From: Mugil cephalus
Taxonomy: Eukaryota > Chordata > Actinopteri > Mugiliformes > Mugilidae
NCBI RefSeq assembly: GCF_022458985.1
Contig: NC_061774.1
Location: forward strand, 16,516,197 to 16,580,196
DNA: 64,000 nucleotides
Direction of reading: 5' to 3'
The notes under the pieces were generated by a model. It was not told the DNA's origin. It made no database searches and saw nothing but the letters and a program-made list of their open reading frames with translations. Each line of letters opens with the position of its first letter. Position 1 is the first letter of the stretch. The position numbers were made by a program, and so were the translations under genes. Positions 27,801 through 36,378 of this stretch are shown here, in pieces.

Positions 27801-29940
27801 CTGCACCAGCGACGACGCACCATGATGTCTTTCTAAAATAAGACAGAATTTCTGTAGCTGTGTGATAAATGTCTTGGAAGCATCGCGATTCAAACCAGAG
27901 ACAGAGCGTGACAGGAAGATGACAGAAAATGGCTCAGGGTGAAATCTTGAAGCTTTATAAATGCAGCTGCTGCATAAATTACATCCCCTCATCGTCTAAA
28001 ATGACAATGACTTCTGCCGGGCTGGCAGCCCTACAATCCCCACTCTGCCTCAATCTCCTCCTGTGATAACAATAAAGGGAGCAGCGCTCTCAGCGCGCTT
28101 GCATCACACTGAGAATTGTCTTCTTAATCTCACACATTTGTGTTTTGCTGAAAGAAATTTGAGGGGGTTAGGAGGGTTATGAAAATCCTTCAGACAAATA
28201 AGAACCTTAACAGACGGCTGGGGAGTGTTTAACCTTCTCCTAAAAGAGGACCTGTTGCTTGAATTATTCAACGAGACAGTTTTCTAAAGTCGGACGTGCA
28301 GACAAAAGGCAATTCGCCCAGTCCAGAGTTCGGCTTTTGTGTCTCGTAGAGGCGTCAGGGAAAAGACGAGAAAGATTTCAGAAATTCTAAATGTCCATCC
28401 CTTAACCCTCGGACGGGCCGCGTAAGACGCCTAAGACATAGCATGGATTTCAAATTCATTTCAGCTGGAAAAAGAAAAACAGCCGCACTGTGCCAGAACA
28501 TGACCTTTTCCTCCCCCCCATTTCTACCTTAAGGCAGTCTCTGTCCCGCAGGTTCATCCTGTGAGGCTGCACTTGAAAAATTCATATCTGATACAAATCC
28601 TCCAGGATAGTCCTGGGATGCTGCACTTCAAATTTATGTTTTAGGCACCAGCTGAGAAAAACAAGGAGTTACCAAACGGTTGAGCTGACACCTGTCAACA
28701 GATATTCGCTAATAGGGACACACAAAAGGGTCCCTACTTCCAGGGTACAAACTCTGGATTGCTGGGCTATCTCTTTTCGTTTTATTTTATGGCCGCTGCA
28801 GACGTTTGGATGGAGCCTCAAAAGGAACATGTGAAAAACACATTGTCACACGCCATAAAAGCTATCATCACTGAGAGTCGTCATTTTGACAGTAACTGAG
28901 GGCTGCGATTCTCCTGTTTACGTGACCCGCCCTGCACAGCTCTGTGGTATTTATGAAAGGAGCCATCCATCCACCGTAGACTTATGATTCAGCGCGACCA
29001 TATGGCGACTGCCCCTCACAAAAAAAACCCCCAACACACACACACACAAAAAACATAATCCTCGATCTTCATGAACAGCTGTGCAGCTGCTCTCAGAGAT
29101 GAACACACATCAGCTTAAATCATCACACGGCGAAATCAGTCAGTGTGTCAAGTATCAGATTTGAACAGAGCAAAGAGAAACTTCGTGCCTGAGAATATTT
29201 AGCCCCTGAGCTGGGTTGTGTTTGTTTCATTTGTGCACAAAAGTGACAGCTGTGGGGACAGGTCAAGCTGCTTTGCAACATGTTTTAACCTGGACCTCCA
29301 TCCAAAAACGCCCACATGACAGCTCAGTCTGCATCAGCAGGCTCTCCCTCCCAAAACATGACCTGCTCTGCATGCATGCACTCAACGCAGCACACTCTGC
29401 TAGTCTGTCTCCTCCTGATTTACACTGAGGCATCACCAATTAACATCTGCATCTTTATCAAACACAACAACAGCATGCCTCCCCCTAGTGCCTATTTGCA
29501 TGTAGACTTGGAGAGTGCTTATTAATTCAGCCCCATAGTGAGAGCCATGGGGGCAACTTCCAGTCATTAATGAGTGACAAATGGCGTGTTTAAAATATGT
29601 AGGGCAACTTCTATGACGCGCAGCTGCGAACAAGTGAGATAGGGATGACACGGGTTTTCAAATAATGCAGGAATATATCACTCCTTTTAAAAACTGATGG
29701 CACAGACAGTATACGCGCAAATGCCCACGCCCGGGATTACCTTTGTTTTAAGACGGACCTTAACTTCAACAAAACTTTAACCGCCTAACAATAAAAGCGC
29801 AATCAACCTCGGATCAATATAAAGTCAGAGTTAACAAGTATTGGGGGGAAAAAAAAGTTGTGCGCGCTGAACTTCTCCTCACCTGAGGCGTACGCTATTC
29901 CAATCCAAGTCCGACAGAAAAGCGTAAAATCTGTCTTCAT
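2390..29940 (-). CDS. flt4: VEGF receptor 3 (Flt4), 5' part of gene, 10 exons, continues past left edge
   Basis: Receptor tyrosine kinase for VEGF-C and VEGF-D at the endothelial surface, needed for lymphatic and venous growth (family knowledge). Only extracellular sequence is present, about 506 residues: signal peptide, Ig1 (about 52-143), Ig2 (144-246), Ig3 (247-350), Ig4 (351-451) and the start of Ig5. Exons on the minus strand: 29940-29883, 11846-11750, 10023-9749, 7697-7552, 7461-7299, 6286-6147, 6059-5888, 4600-4483, 4332-4148, 2555-2390; phases agree at every junction. Diagnostic matches to FLT4 rather than KDR are SMTPP after the signal peptide, CYYKDVKA..GTTA..YVFVR in Ig1, VPCLVTVPDLNVTL in Ig2 and VPPQIHEKE opening Ig5. 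Transmembrane and kinase exons must lie left of the window. The two shortest introns are 87 and 90 nt. Confidence 0.93.
3551..3780 (+). repeat. Dispersed DNA-transposon-like repeat, copy 1
   Basis: Starts AAGCAGGGGTCTTCAGCG and contains AGATTAAGTAGGGACC, CTAATATATGTGTTC and CCTTTACTAAAATATGTTGG. A diverged copy lies at 13901-14115 in the same orientation. The opening resembles fish non-autonomous hAT-type elements, but that class assignment is tentative. Lies in flt4 intron 9. Confidence 0.6.
3788..3824 (+). repeat. Compound CA / TA microsatellite
   Basis: An AC dinucleotide run directly followed by an AT run, in flt4 intron 9 at the end of the dispersed repeat. Confidence 0.9.
4111..4146 (+). 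repeat. Interrupted CA repeat abutting the flt4 exon 9 donor
   Basis: Imperfect CA repeat. On the minus strand it reads as TG repeats starting within the donor of flt4 exon 9. Confidence 0.85.
4148..4332 (-). CDS. flt4: flt4 exon 9: Ig domain 4, second part
   Basis: 185 nt, phase 2 to phase 1. Encodes YKDGKPINQRPEF, then ALEIKDVCQEDSGLYTVVL and a VMLVVN end strand, as in human FLT4 Ig4. The donor GTATGTGTGTG runs straight into a CA/TG repeat. Confidence 0.9.
4483..4600 (-). CDS. flt4: flt4 exon 8: Ig domain 4, first part
   Basis: 118 nt, phase 1 to phase 2. Starts RPFINLDYRNGPTVEVTAGQ (human [20 protein letters not shown]) and ends FPTPETQW. The tryptophan codon is split across the intron and completed in exon 9. 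Confidence 0.9.
5888..6059 (-). CDS. flt4: flt4 exon 7: Ig domain 3, second part
   Basis: 172 nt, phase 0 to phase 1. Encodes TNSWVETKPHREALSHATEA followed by NTLTIHSVNVTDSGPYICSV, which holds the second Ig3 cysteine, and ends TQVTVH before donor GTAAGC. In human FLT4 the matching strands are LTIHNVSQHDLGSYVC and VIVHE. Confidence 0.88.
6147..6286 (-). CDS. flt4: flt4 exon 6: Ig domain 3, first part
   Basis: 140 nt, acceptor GGACAG, phase 1 to phase 0. Encodes SQVYNVKLFPEDPVELIVGE, then LTLNC with the first Ig3 cysteine, ending QWFYPGKE. Ending the exon at GTGCGC makes the spacing to the next conserved strand match human FLT4 (24 versus 23 residues). An alternative donor 30 nt further on (GTAAAT) would add 10 residues. 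Confidence 0.8.
7299..7461 (-). CDS. flt4: flt4 exon 5: Ig domain 2, second part
   Basis: 163 nt, phase 0 to phase 1. Encodes YPMSLEMRWVTWDNKRGW, matching human VVWDDRRGM, and ends NYLIHTTG before donor GTAAAAG. The acceptor is CATGTCAG. Confidence 0.85.
7552..7697 (-). CDS. flt4: flt4 exon 4: Ig domain 2, first part
   Basis: 146 nt, acceptor CACCCAG. Begins DPEQPF (human DFEQPF) and runs to VPCLVTVPDLNVTLHT. The 3' boundary rests on homology and phase: the donor would be GTCTGT, an unusual donor with C at +3, and the frame stays open into the intron. Confidence 0.8.
9749..10023 (-). CDS. flt4: flt4 exon 3: Ig domain 1
   Basis: 275 nt, phase 2 to phase 1. Carries RGQRTLAWSWPD, a QYCKTLVLNE strand, then DTGYYRCYYKDVKA with the second Ig cysteine, and ends GTTAVSTYVFVRG before donor GTGAGTC. 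It aligns with human FLT4 Ig1 throughout. An AT microsatellite lies about 65 nt upstream of its acceptor. Confidence 0.92.
10088..10143 (+). repeat. TA microsatellite
   Basis: Uninterrupted TA run of about 56 bp in flt4 intron 2, about 65 nt upstream of the exon 3 acceptor. Confidence 0.95.
11750..11846 (-). CDS. flt4: flt4 exon 2: signal-peptide end and start of Ig1
   Basis: 97 nt, acceptor CAG and donor GTATG, phase 1 to phase 2. It encodes LVIGFSMTPPIIDSSRDDLV and then the run ending NITCR, which contains the first Ig1 cysteine. From memory, 97 nt is also the exon-2 length of other VEGFR genes. Confidence 0.9.
12349..12374 (+). repeat. CA microsatellite
   Basis: Pure CA run of about 26 bp in flt4 intron 1. 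Confidence 0.9.
13901..14115 (+). repeat. Dispersed DNA-transposon-like repeat, copy 2
   Basis: Shares AGATTAAGTAGGGACC, CTAATATATGTGTTC and CTTTACTAAAATATGTTGGA with the copy at 3551-3780, in the same order and spacing. In flt4 intron 1. Confidence 0.6.
16129..16905. mobile_element. Foldback (long inverted-repeat) MITE-like element
   Basis: The left arm (16129-16312) and the reverse complement of the right arm (about 16660-16905) align along their length. Shared blocks include TTTTGGTCAT, TTCAGAAA.GGACA, GAAATTCAAGGCATT, CATTTTCTG, AAAAACA..ATCGTT, AAGAC.GAAACAAA, GCCCGTTTTTTCA and CGTTTTCAAAGTAA. The right arm has about 45 extra nt. The 347-nt loop has no open frame of note. This is the structure of a non-autonomous foldback or MITE element. 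Class and target-site duplication are not resolved. Confidence 0.75.
18790..18816 (+). repeat. Poly-A tract
   Basis: Run of 27 A. Could be the tail of an old retroposed sequence, but no element is recognisable upstream. Confidence 0.8.
19605..19740 (+). repeat. AT-rich minisatellite of ATTTAACATTTA-type words
   Basis: Degenerate tandem array of 6- to 13-nt words such as AACATTTAGATTT and ACATTTACATTAA, filling about 135 bp in flt4 intron 1. Confidence 0.75.
21310..21676 (+). mobile_element. Non-autonomous Tc1/mariner-derived element, copy A
   Basis: Begins GATCAGCCATAACA and ends near CACTTCTCCTGTCAGCGGTT, the ends of a widespread fish Tc1/mariner family. Internal landmarks are CCAGTGCATCCAGAG, GGAGGCCAGGTCAACACC, GTGTCATGGCTATGGGG, GGTACATGTATAAATAGCAT and TTTCCCAGTAGAATATTGTA. 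Nearly all transposase sequence is missing. In flt4 intron 1. Confidence 0.75.
29883..29940 (-). CDS. flt4: flt4 exon 1: start codon and signal peptide
   Basis: Encodes MKTDFTLFCRTWIGIAYAS plus one base of the next codon (phase 1), followed by donor GTGAGG. It joins exon 2 in frame to give a short hydrophobic leader before SMTPP, the conserved start of mature VEGFR3. The ATG at 29940 is the only one in the exon, which is why it was chosen. Confidence 0.85.
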
Positions 29941-30245
29941 CTCCAGGTCTCCGGTCCAGAAGCGCAGCAGCTTGAGCTTGATTGCTTTTTGTCCCCCCCT
30001 CCCTCGATAACAATATTAATTATTACTGTAAGACGGCTGGTTACTTTTGGAAACGCTGGTTTGAATGAAAGTCCGCGAATGGGGTACAAACTCAGGTGAA
30101 CCAATCGATGCTCGTCTGCCTGTAGGCTGCTCAGAGAGGACGGAGCGCAAGTGCTGAGGACAAGAGGGGGAAAAAAGCGTTTTGTTTTTCTCCCCTCTTT
30201 TTTTCTTTTCTTTTTTTCTTTTTTTTTTTTTTTTTTTTTAGTCAA
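29941..30245 (-). promoter_or_regulatory. Presumed flt4 5' UTR and proximal promoter
   Basis: Sequence immediately upstream of the flt4 initiator exon; the transcription start must lie here unless there is a further non-coding exon. It ends upstream in a long pyrimidine tract on the plus strand (about 30172-30240). No TATA box was identified. Placement is inferred from the position of exon 1. Confidence 0.45.
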
Positions 30246-30375
30246 AGAGGATGCACTGAATGAGATTTACAATGATTTCCCTTTCCTTTGCTCGTGACCG
30301 GAGCGCATGCACACCCGCCAACCGAGTTCATAAAACAAGCTCGGAGGGGTGTGAGTGTGTTGTAGGGTGTGTGTC

Positions 30376-30431
<56 letters not shown>

Positions 30432-30436
30432 GTGTT
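30376..30436 (+). repeat. GT microsatellite upstream of flt4
   Basis: About 55 bp of nearly pure GT, roughly 440 bp upstream of the flt4 start codon. Confidence 0.95.
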
Positions 30437-33400
30437 GAGGAGGGGGGGTCGGCTCCCTAACATCCATGACAAATTTCCTTCCTGCAAGATCCCATTAGTT
30501 TCATCCTCTGTGTTAAAGACCTGCAGCACTGATACAAAGAGAACCCTGCGGGTGCTGTGCTGGAGCTGAGGATTTAAACGTGTGGCTTTGGTGCAAAACT
30601 GTTTGATATTGACTTCCGTTTCATGTTTTTTTTTTTTTCACCCGAGCATTTAAGGGAGTTTTGACACCACAGCAGGTTATCCTAATACTACTGGAAATAC
30701 TTACAAAGCTGCAGTGTCACCACTTGAAGTGAACAAACACCCCAGCAAGACAGGCGCCCAGCCCTTGGTAGGATATCAGAGGCATTTTACATGATATTCT
30801 CCCCTTAGACCAGCTGTTTTTAATCCACGATGCAGCATAATTCACAAACCCTCCCGACACACCAAATGCGAATGCAGCTTTATCTGTTCAGGTCAAACTA
30901 ATTGAATGCTTATGAACGTGAATTCTTCTGCGCGTTAAACAAACACGAGCTGAGTGGGTTTGAGCTTTGGGAGTTTCTTTCTATTAGGAGGGAGCAATTA
31001 TTCATCCTGAGGGTCAGCTGTATCGATGCCTCCATTGAAGCTAAACTGCAGGGTTCTTCCAAGCTTGTCCAAATGCTGTTAACGCCCTCCACATTCATCC
31101 GTCCTCGGGGAGTTCTAAGAGTGTGAATGAAACTCGTGTACCAAGAGCGCAACACGCCGGGCTGCTATCAGCCGCTGTGTTTGATTTGTTGTTGTTTTTC
31201 AGGGAGGGGTTTTAGAAAATTGAAAACCTGTGTACCGCATACACTCAGGAAAAAGGGGGGAAAAAAAGAAAGAAAGAAGAAGTACAGCAGGGTATACAAA
31301 GTGCGCACTTGGATGATCAAGCACACGCAGAGATGGGAGTTTCAGGTGGGGCTGTTTACTCAGCTTTGAAGGCCGGTCAAAGTTCTTATGGAGCATCAGA
31401 AGAACCATCTTGCCCATTCCAACCACCATAATCAATCCCAGACCGCTTCACTTTCCAGCTCTAGTGTGCTGTAAAATCAATAGCATGCTGAATCTATATT
31501 TGGAAATCCATTACAGCACTAATAATGCCGCGGCACTCTCCTTCCTAACCGGGCTTTCAGAATTACTGAGCACCAGTGAAATAACAAGTACTCAGAGGCT
31601 CTTTTCTTGTTGTTGTGGGCGTGTTTCCCCCCTTGAAGACTGCTTACGACAGTCCACCTCTCTGACCTTAAAACACAATGTTGTGATTGAATGGTTGTAA
31701 TTAAAGCGTTCCCCTGGCTTCGGCCCCGGCAGCGCCCTCGGCTGCAGAGGAAAATAAACACACCAAGTCGTGAGGATAGTCTAACAAAGCGTCGTCCTGG
31801 GAGTTACTAGAACTCATTGCCAATATAAACCAGATACTGTCATAAATGCGTGAAAACACGCCAATGTCCAGCTTAATAATAAATAGCACGCATAAGCCGC
31901 TCAGACGCCGGGGAGGGGCGGACAATAGCACTCAAGCAAGACAACACGGTCGCCTCTGCTGCGTCAGATGAAAAGGTTTGAGTTTATAATCCCGCTGGAT
32001 CCTGAGAGACAACTCAGGAATCAAGGACTCGTCCTTGAAGTGCCAGCACTCCATCCGGCCCATCCTCAGGTCAGGAAACAGATTACTGCTTCACAGCTAC
32101 TATCATAGGAAGGATGTGGAGCGAGCTCGCAACCCACTCTCTCAACTGTGGTTCATGCCCACGGGCCTGCAGTCTGAACTGCTCTTTGCCAAAGCCACTG
32201 TACTTTGAAGTAGCTGTTCAGTAGAATCTTTTTTTGTTTTGCTTTCACTGCGGCAGCCAAAAATTCTCATCAGCAATGTGTCTCGTCCGATGTCGTTCGG
32301 CAGTCACGGCAGCCCACCCGCTGACTGGAGGAGCGGCACTCTAGCAAGTAAATTATTAAGCAGCTGATTAGCTACGAAGCTAATGGCGATGGCGATGGAT
32401 CGGAGCCAGACGACACAAACTTTATTGTGCCGAGGTGCTCACAGCTCAAAACAAACGGGAGCAGAAGTTTGAGTTGAAACACTGTAAGCCAAAAGTGTGG
32501 GCTCCAGCAGCGCTTCAACAAAAGCTCCAAACGAAAAACATCGCGCTCCGCAAATGCTCCACTTTGTGTGTGAGCTAGCTGCTAATTTTATCTGCTGTTT
32601 TGGGTCAGGACAAGCAGAATGCTTCAGTGGAAATCTGCGTTCTCGCAAAGTAGGGTACTTAAATACAATTCAAGTGATCCTTTCCTTTTTGACGTAGGCC
32701 TATTTGCCTAATTAAAAGCATGATTTTAGAAACTGTGTCTATACGGATACGGTTGATATACCAACCCACTTGAGTGCCTGGACCTGGATTTCTTTATGTG
32801 TTTTTCTGCATGATTTTTCCATTTTCCCTCACGGTTGATGCACTACTTGAACAATGTCACAAGAACAAAAAAATAGAGTAAAGAGCAAAGTGAAACTACA
32901 CTCCTGGCATCAGCAGCTAGCCATTTTTAACAAAAACAGGCCATCTATCTTTGTCACTGGTTCCAAGAAATACTCCACCAGATGCAATCTGCTGCTGCTG
33001 TTGTGGGTTTCAATTCTCCTTAATATTTCAGTGGGATTACAATCTGAGCTTTCTTTAGATCATATTGATACCCATGGAGGGTTCTCCGTTTTGAGCCGTC
33101 ATTTTCTAGTGTGCATTGGATAAATATCCGGTTGAAAGAAGCACGTCTTTAACTTGTGGACGGATGGTCTCTTCTTATATTCAAGCACTCTTTGATATGA
33201 CACAGATTTCCTAGTTGGATCAATGACTGCAAGCAGCAGAAGGACCTAAAAGTCTCACACCACCACGTTCACACAGCTGGTATGATATACGATATCTACG
33301 GTCTGAGCCAAACAGCTCCGTCTGTCCAGAGCACATTATTCCAAAAGGTCTGGTCCTCGCCTGTTATATGTTGTTTATATGTTCATTGGCAAACTGCAGT

Positions 33401-34740
33401 TTAGCTCTAATGTCCTTTTTGGACAGCAAAGGCCTGGTTCCTGGTACTCCTCGCGCGCAGGTCAGATTTGTGCTATCTCTTTCCGTTTGTAGGCTCATGC
33501 ACTTTTAACAGTCCCCGTTTTTAGAGACTTATTTTTGCATCAAACACTCTTTGGCTGAATTTGCTGCGGGCTGCCGGTTCTGGACAAACTTGCAGTCGTT
33601 TGTAATGTGATGACAGCGGCATGATTTATTTAGGATGTTTTGGACACCCTTTTAATCCCTCGCAAGACTCACAGCCCTCCACAAGCTCGGAGGATGTCAG
33701 AGCTTAAAATAAGACAGACTCCACTTGCCACTACACGAAGAGGCTCAAATCACTGACGCTTAATCCCTTGGATCTAATTTTGTGGATCTGAAGGTGTCAT
33801 GAAAGTAAGGGAAAGTGATCTATTTTTTCTTGTTTTAAAAAAATGCCAGCTTTACACATATATATATACACGTTTCAATCGACCTGCCTGTCTTAGCGGA
33901 GCGTTTGCTTGTCCTAAAATGTTGTAAAGTGAAAACAACTTGATAAAAGGTATTAAAATGACCAGTGCATCTGAAGGGAACTGCTGTCATCACTAAACAT
34001 TTGTCACTATGAGACAAACTCTTTACATGAAGCAGCCTTTTTAACAACCAAAAATATACTGATTAGTGCATCTTTCATTAATAAGGCTTGTTTCCAGGTG
34101 GCTGACACTAATGAATTAGAGACGATAATAACACAGAGATGCTCATCACAGTCACGAGGCATAAACATCTATCCAAAAAGAAACAAAACAATGTTACGAT
34201 CACTATATATTATATATATAGTCTCCACCTTTAGGAGGTGTGTGATAGGCGTGTTGTGAATGCACCCTTCCCATGTGGCCCCTTCACAGGAAAGGCTTGC
34301 GTCCCCTTCTGGTGTGGTCCGTCGTGCCACTTTTCCAGTCAGCATCCTGAGTTAGCATGCCCCCGAGGCCCGTCAAAAGCCCAAAGGCAACCCCACTGTC
34401 GCTCTGTTTATCTGACCTTTCACCTGGCGGGAGGAAACAGGACGTCGGCCCTCCCGCGTGTTTGCTGAGATAACCGAGAGACCGCCAGTTCTCGCCGTTC
34501 AAGTGTCGGACGCGGCTCACACTTTGAAAAGTTCCAGTCCAGGTGCAGGAGGATCAACAACCCTCCGATGTCTCTCCTGCTTAATGGATCTGGATCCCCA
34601 TCAACCACGGTTGCACGCCGCTGCTTTGATGATGCTTAATAACATCCTTGATTATTTCAAGTGGGGTCGGCTTTAAACTTCCGCGGGCCATGAAGGAGTG
34701 CAGAGACGCAGCTGCAGAAAAGAATCAAACGTAGCACTCG
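30437..34740. other. Intergenic region between flt4 and the TRIM gene
   Basis: Between the heads of flt4 and the tail of the TRIM gene. I see only short open frames, AT microsatellites near 33857 and 34206, and a locally GC-richer patch at about 34235-34680 with open frames on both strands but no recognisable protein. Confidence 0.6.
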
Positions 34741-34764
34741 GTGGAGAAATGAAAAGTGATCTGG

Positions 34765-34770
34765 TTTATT
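34765..34770 (-). terminator. Candidate poly(A) signal of the TRIM gene
   Basis: AATAAA on the minus strand, about 1.05 kb past the TRIM stop codon, in an AT-rich stretch consistent with a 3' UTR (34750-35818). Confidence 0.5.
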
Positions 34771-35818
34771 GTTTGCGTCAGCAGCTTTTACAGTGATTTG
34801 GCATTTATCAGGGAAATGATCGAAAATGCATCAATGACGTAACAGCAACTAAAACATGCACTGAATTCAATGTAACATATACCACATAGAAACAAACAGG
34901 CACATATAATGATACAGATGAATAGACATTTGATAAAATCAAGACGAAAGTAAATTGATCTGATGTCCTATCAAAAAAAGATTACAAAAAAAATTGTGTT
35001 TAAAACAGAAAAAAATGCATTTAGTCGGATATGTCAGAGTAAAGTGCTCTATTGCTTCATGCTAATTAAACTCTGCTGTGATTAAAAACCCTTTTTACAA
35101 GTGTGTCAAAGAATAGTCAGACTTGATGAGAGATAATTACTGAACTCATCATTAGAAAGGTCGACCATCTATGTCCACTGAAAATACCCAGCATGTCATT
35201 AAAAAGTACTTGGACGCATCTCAAGCTGAAATAGAGTCTTTCATGGTGCGTTTAAGCTGATTGATCCTGCTAACAAAACGAGCCTCTTTAAGGTGATTAC
35301 AAGACGGCGGAACATTTAATATGATGAATATGGCAATATCTGTAAAATTTTAACTCTAGATGGCAAAAAGAACAGTTCAAAGTCTTAAACTTTTACGATA
35401 GGTCACGATGGCCCTGTTCATACTTGGCATTAATACGCGTCCTGAGTGAACCTTCTTGCGACTAGCGAACTTTAAACATGTGTGTTTGATACGATACAAA
35501 CTAATGAATGGAAAACACTTTCGGTTCTAAAGCTTTTCTGGTCGTCATTTAAAATAGCAGCAGTGTGCTTTTTATTTCCTGAATGACTGAAGCAAAACTT
35601 GTGTTAAAAGTTGAATACGTCTGACCACACTAGTGGAGGAATACTGTCACAAGTGGACCAGAGGCCACCTCTAAATAAGGTCTGATCTGATCTCAAATGC
35701 ATCCTCAAAGCATCTCGGCTGTGTTCACGTCAGAGCTCACTCAGGACGCATGTTATAACACGTGTCGCTCTGTTACAGCTCGTGAACGCTGAGAAGCATT
35801 GAGCGATTTGCGGCCACG

Positions 35819-36378
35819 TTAGCCAGACAGAGCCACGGGTGGGTAGTGGAGGAGTCTCATCGGCTGAGGTTTTTGTCTGCTCTCGCTGACGCACGGGCTG
35901 AAGAAGGGGAAAACCTTGCCCCTCGGCCCGCTGGCGAACGAGTAGAGCAGGCTCATGTTGTCTGCGTCGTAGAAGGACACCCTCCTCTCGTCGCAGTCGA
36001 GGAAAACCCCCAGCCTCTGCGGGGAAGAGGCGAGGCGCAGCCTCGTCCACGGCTGAGTCCCGGCGGAGTACTCGTTCCCGTTGCGCAGCCGCAGGGTCCA
36101 GTAGCCGCTTTCGGGGCTCAGCTTGATGCGAGCGCGCCTGTCCACAGCCTCGGAGGCCACGCCCACGTCCCACTTGCGGCTGGAGCCCACCTCCACCTCC
36201 CAGTAGTGCCGCCCCGACTCGAACCCCTGGGCTGCCAGCACGTTGACGCACTGGAGGAAACGCTTGCTGTGGTTCGCGTATTGGTTCATGGTGTCGCACT
36301 CGACCGCCACGGTTCTGTCCCTGGACAGGTAAACGCTTGGGTGCGCTGTGTCGATGTCAAATTTTAATGGGGAAGGAC
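35819..36378 (-). CDS. TRIM gene coding exon 6: PRY-SPRY (B30.2) domain
   Basis: 560 nt from acceptor CCAAAG to the stop codon at 35819. PRY part: [24 protein letters not shown] part includes [56 protein letters not shown] and FPFFSPC. These are the diagnostic B30.2 strands (YWEV, W.VG, FLD, V.F). Confidence 0.93.

Larger units (their letters stand above)
11847..29882 (-). other. flt4 intron 1 (18 kb), no recognised gene
   Basis: A GT-AG intron between the signal-peptide exon and the first Ig-coding exon. I see no coding exon in it. It holds a foldback element (about 16129-16905), a Tc1-derived MITE (21310-21676), a copy of a dispersed DNA-transposon-like repeat (13901-14115), an AT-rich minisatellite (19605-19740), CA and poly-A tracts, and otherwise unremarkable sequence. 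Open frames here are short and show no family motifs. Long first introns of endothelial receptor genes often carry enhancers, but none can be pointed to from this sequence alone. Confidence 0.75.

Noticed and set aside
2390-29940. Kdr (VEGFR2) or Flt1 instead of Flt4
   Set aside because: VPPQIHEKE, SMTPP and W.W..W.PC match VEGFR3; VEGFR2 has VPPQIGEKS and differs at the Ig5 start.
35730-36299. 189-codon minus-strand frame and 173-codon plus-strand frame at the TRIM B30.2 exon
   Set aside because: Alternative-frame shadows of a GC-rich coding exon; only the frame with YWEV and FLD motifs is real.
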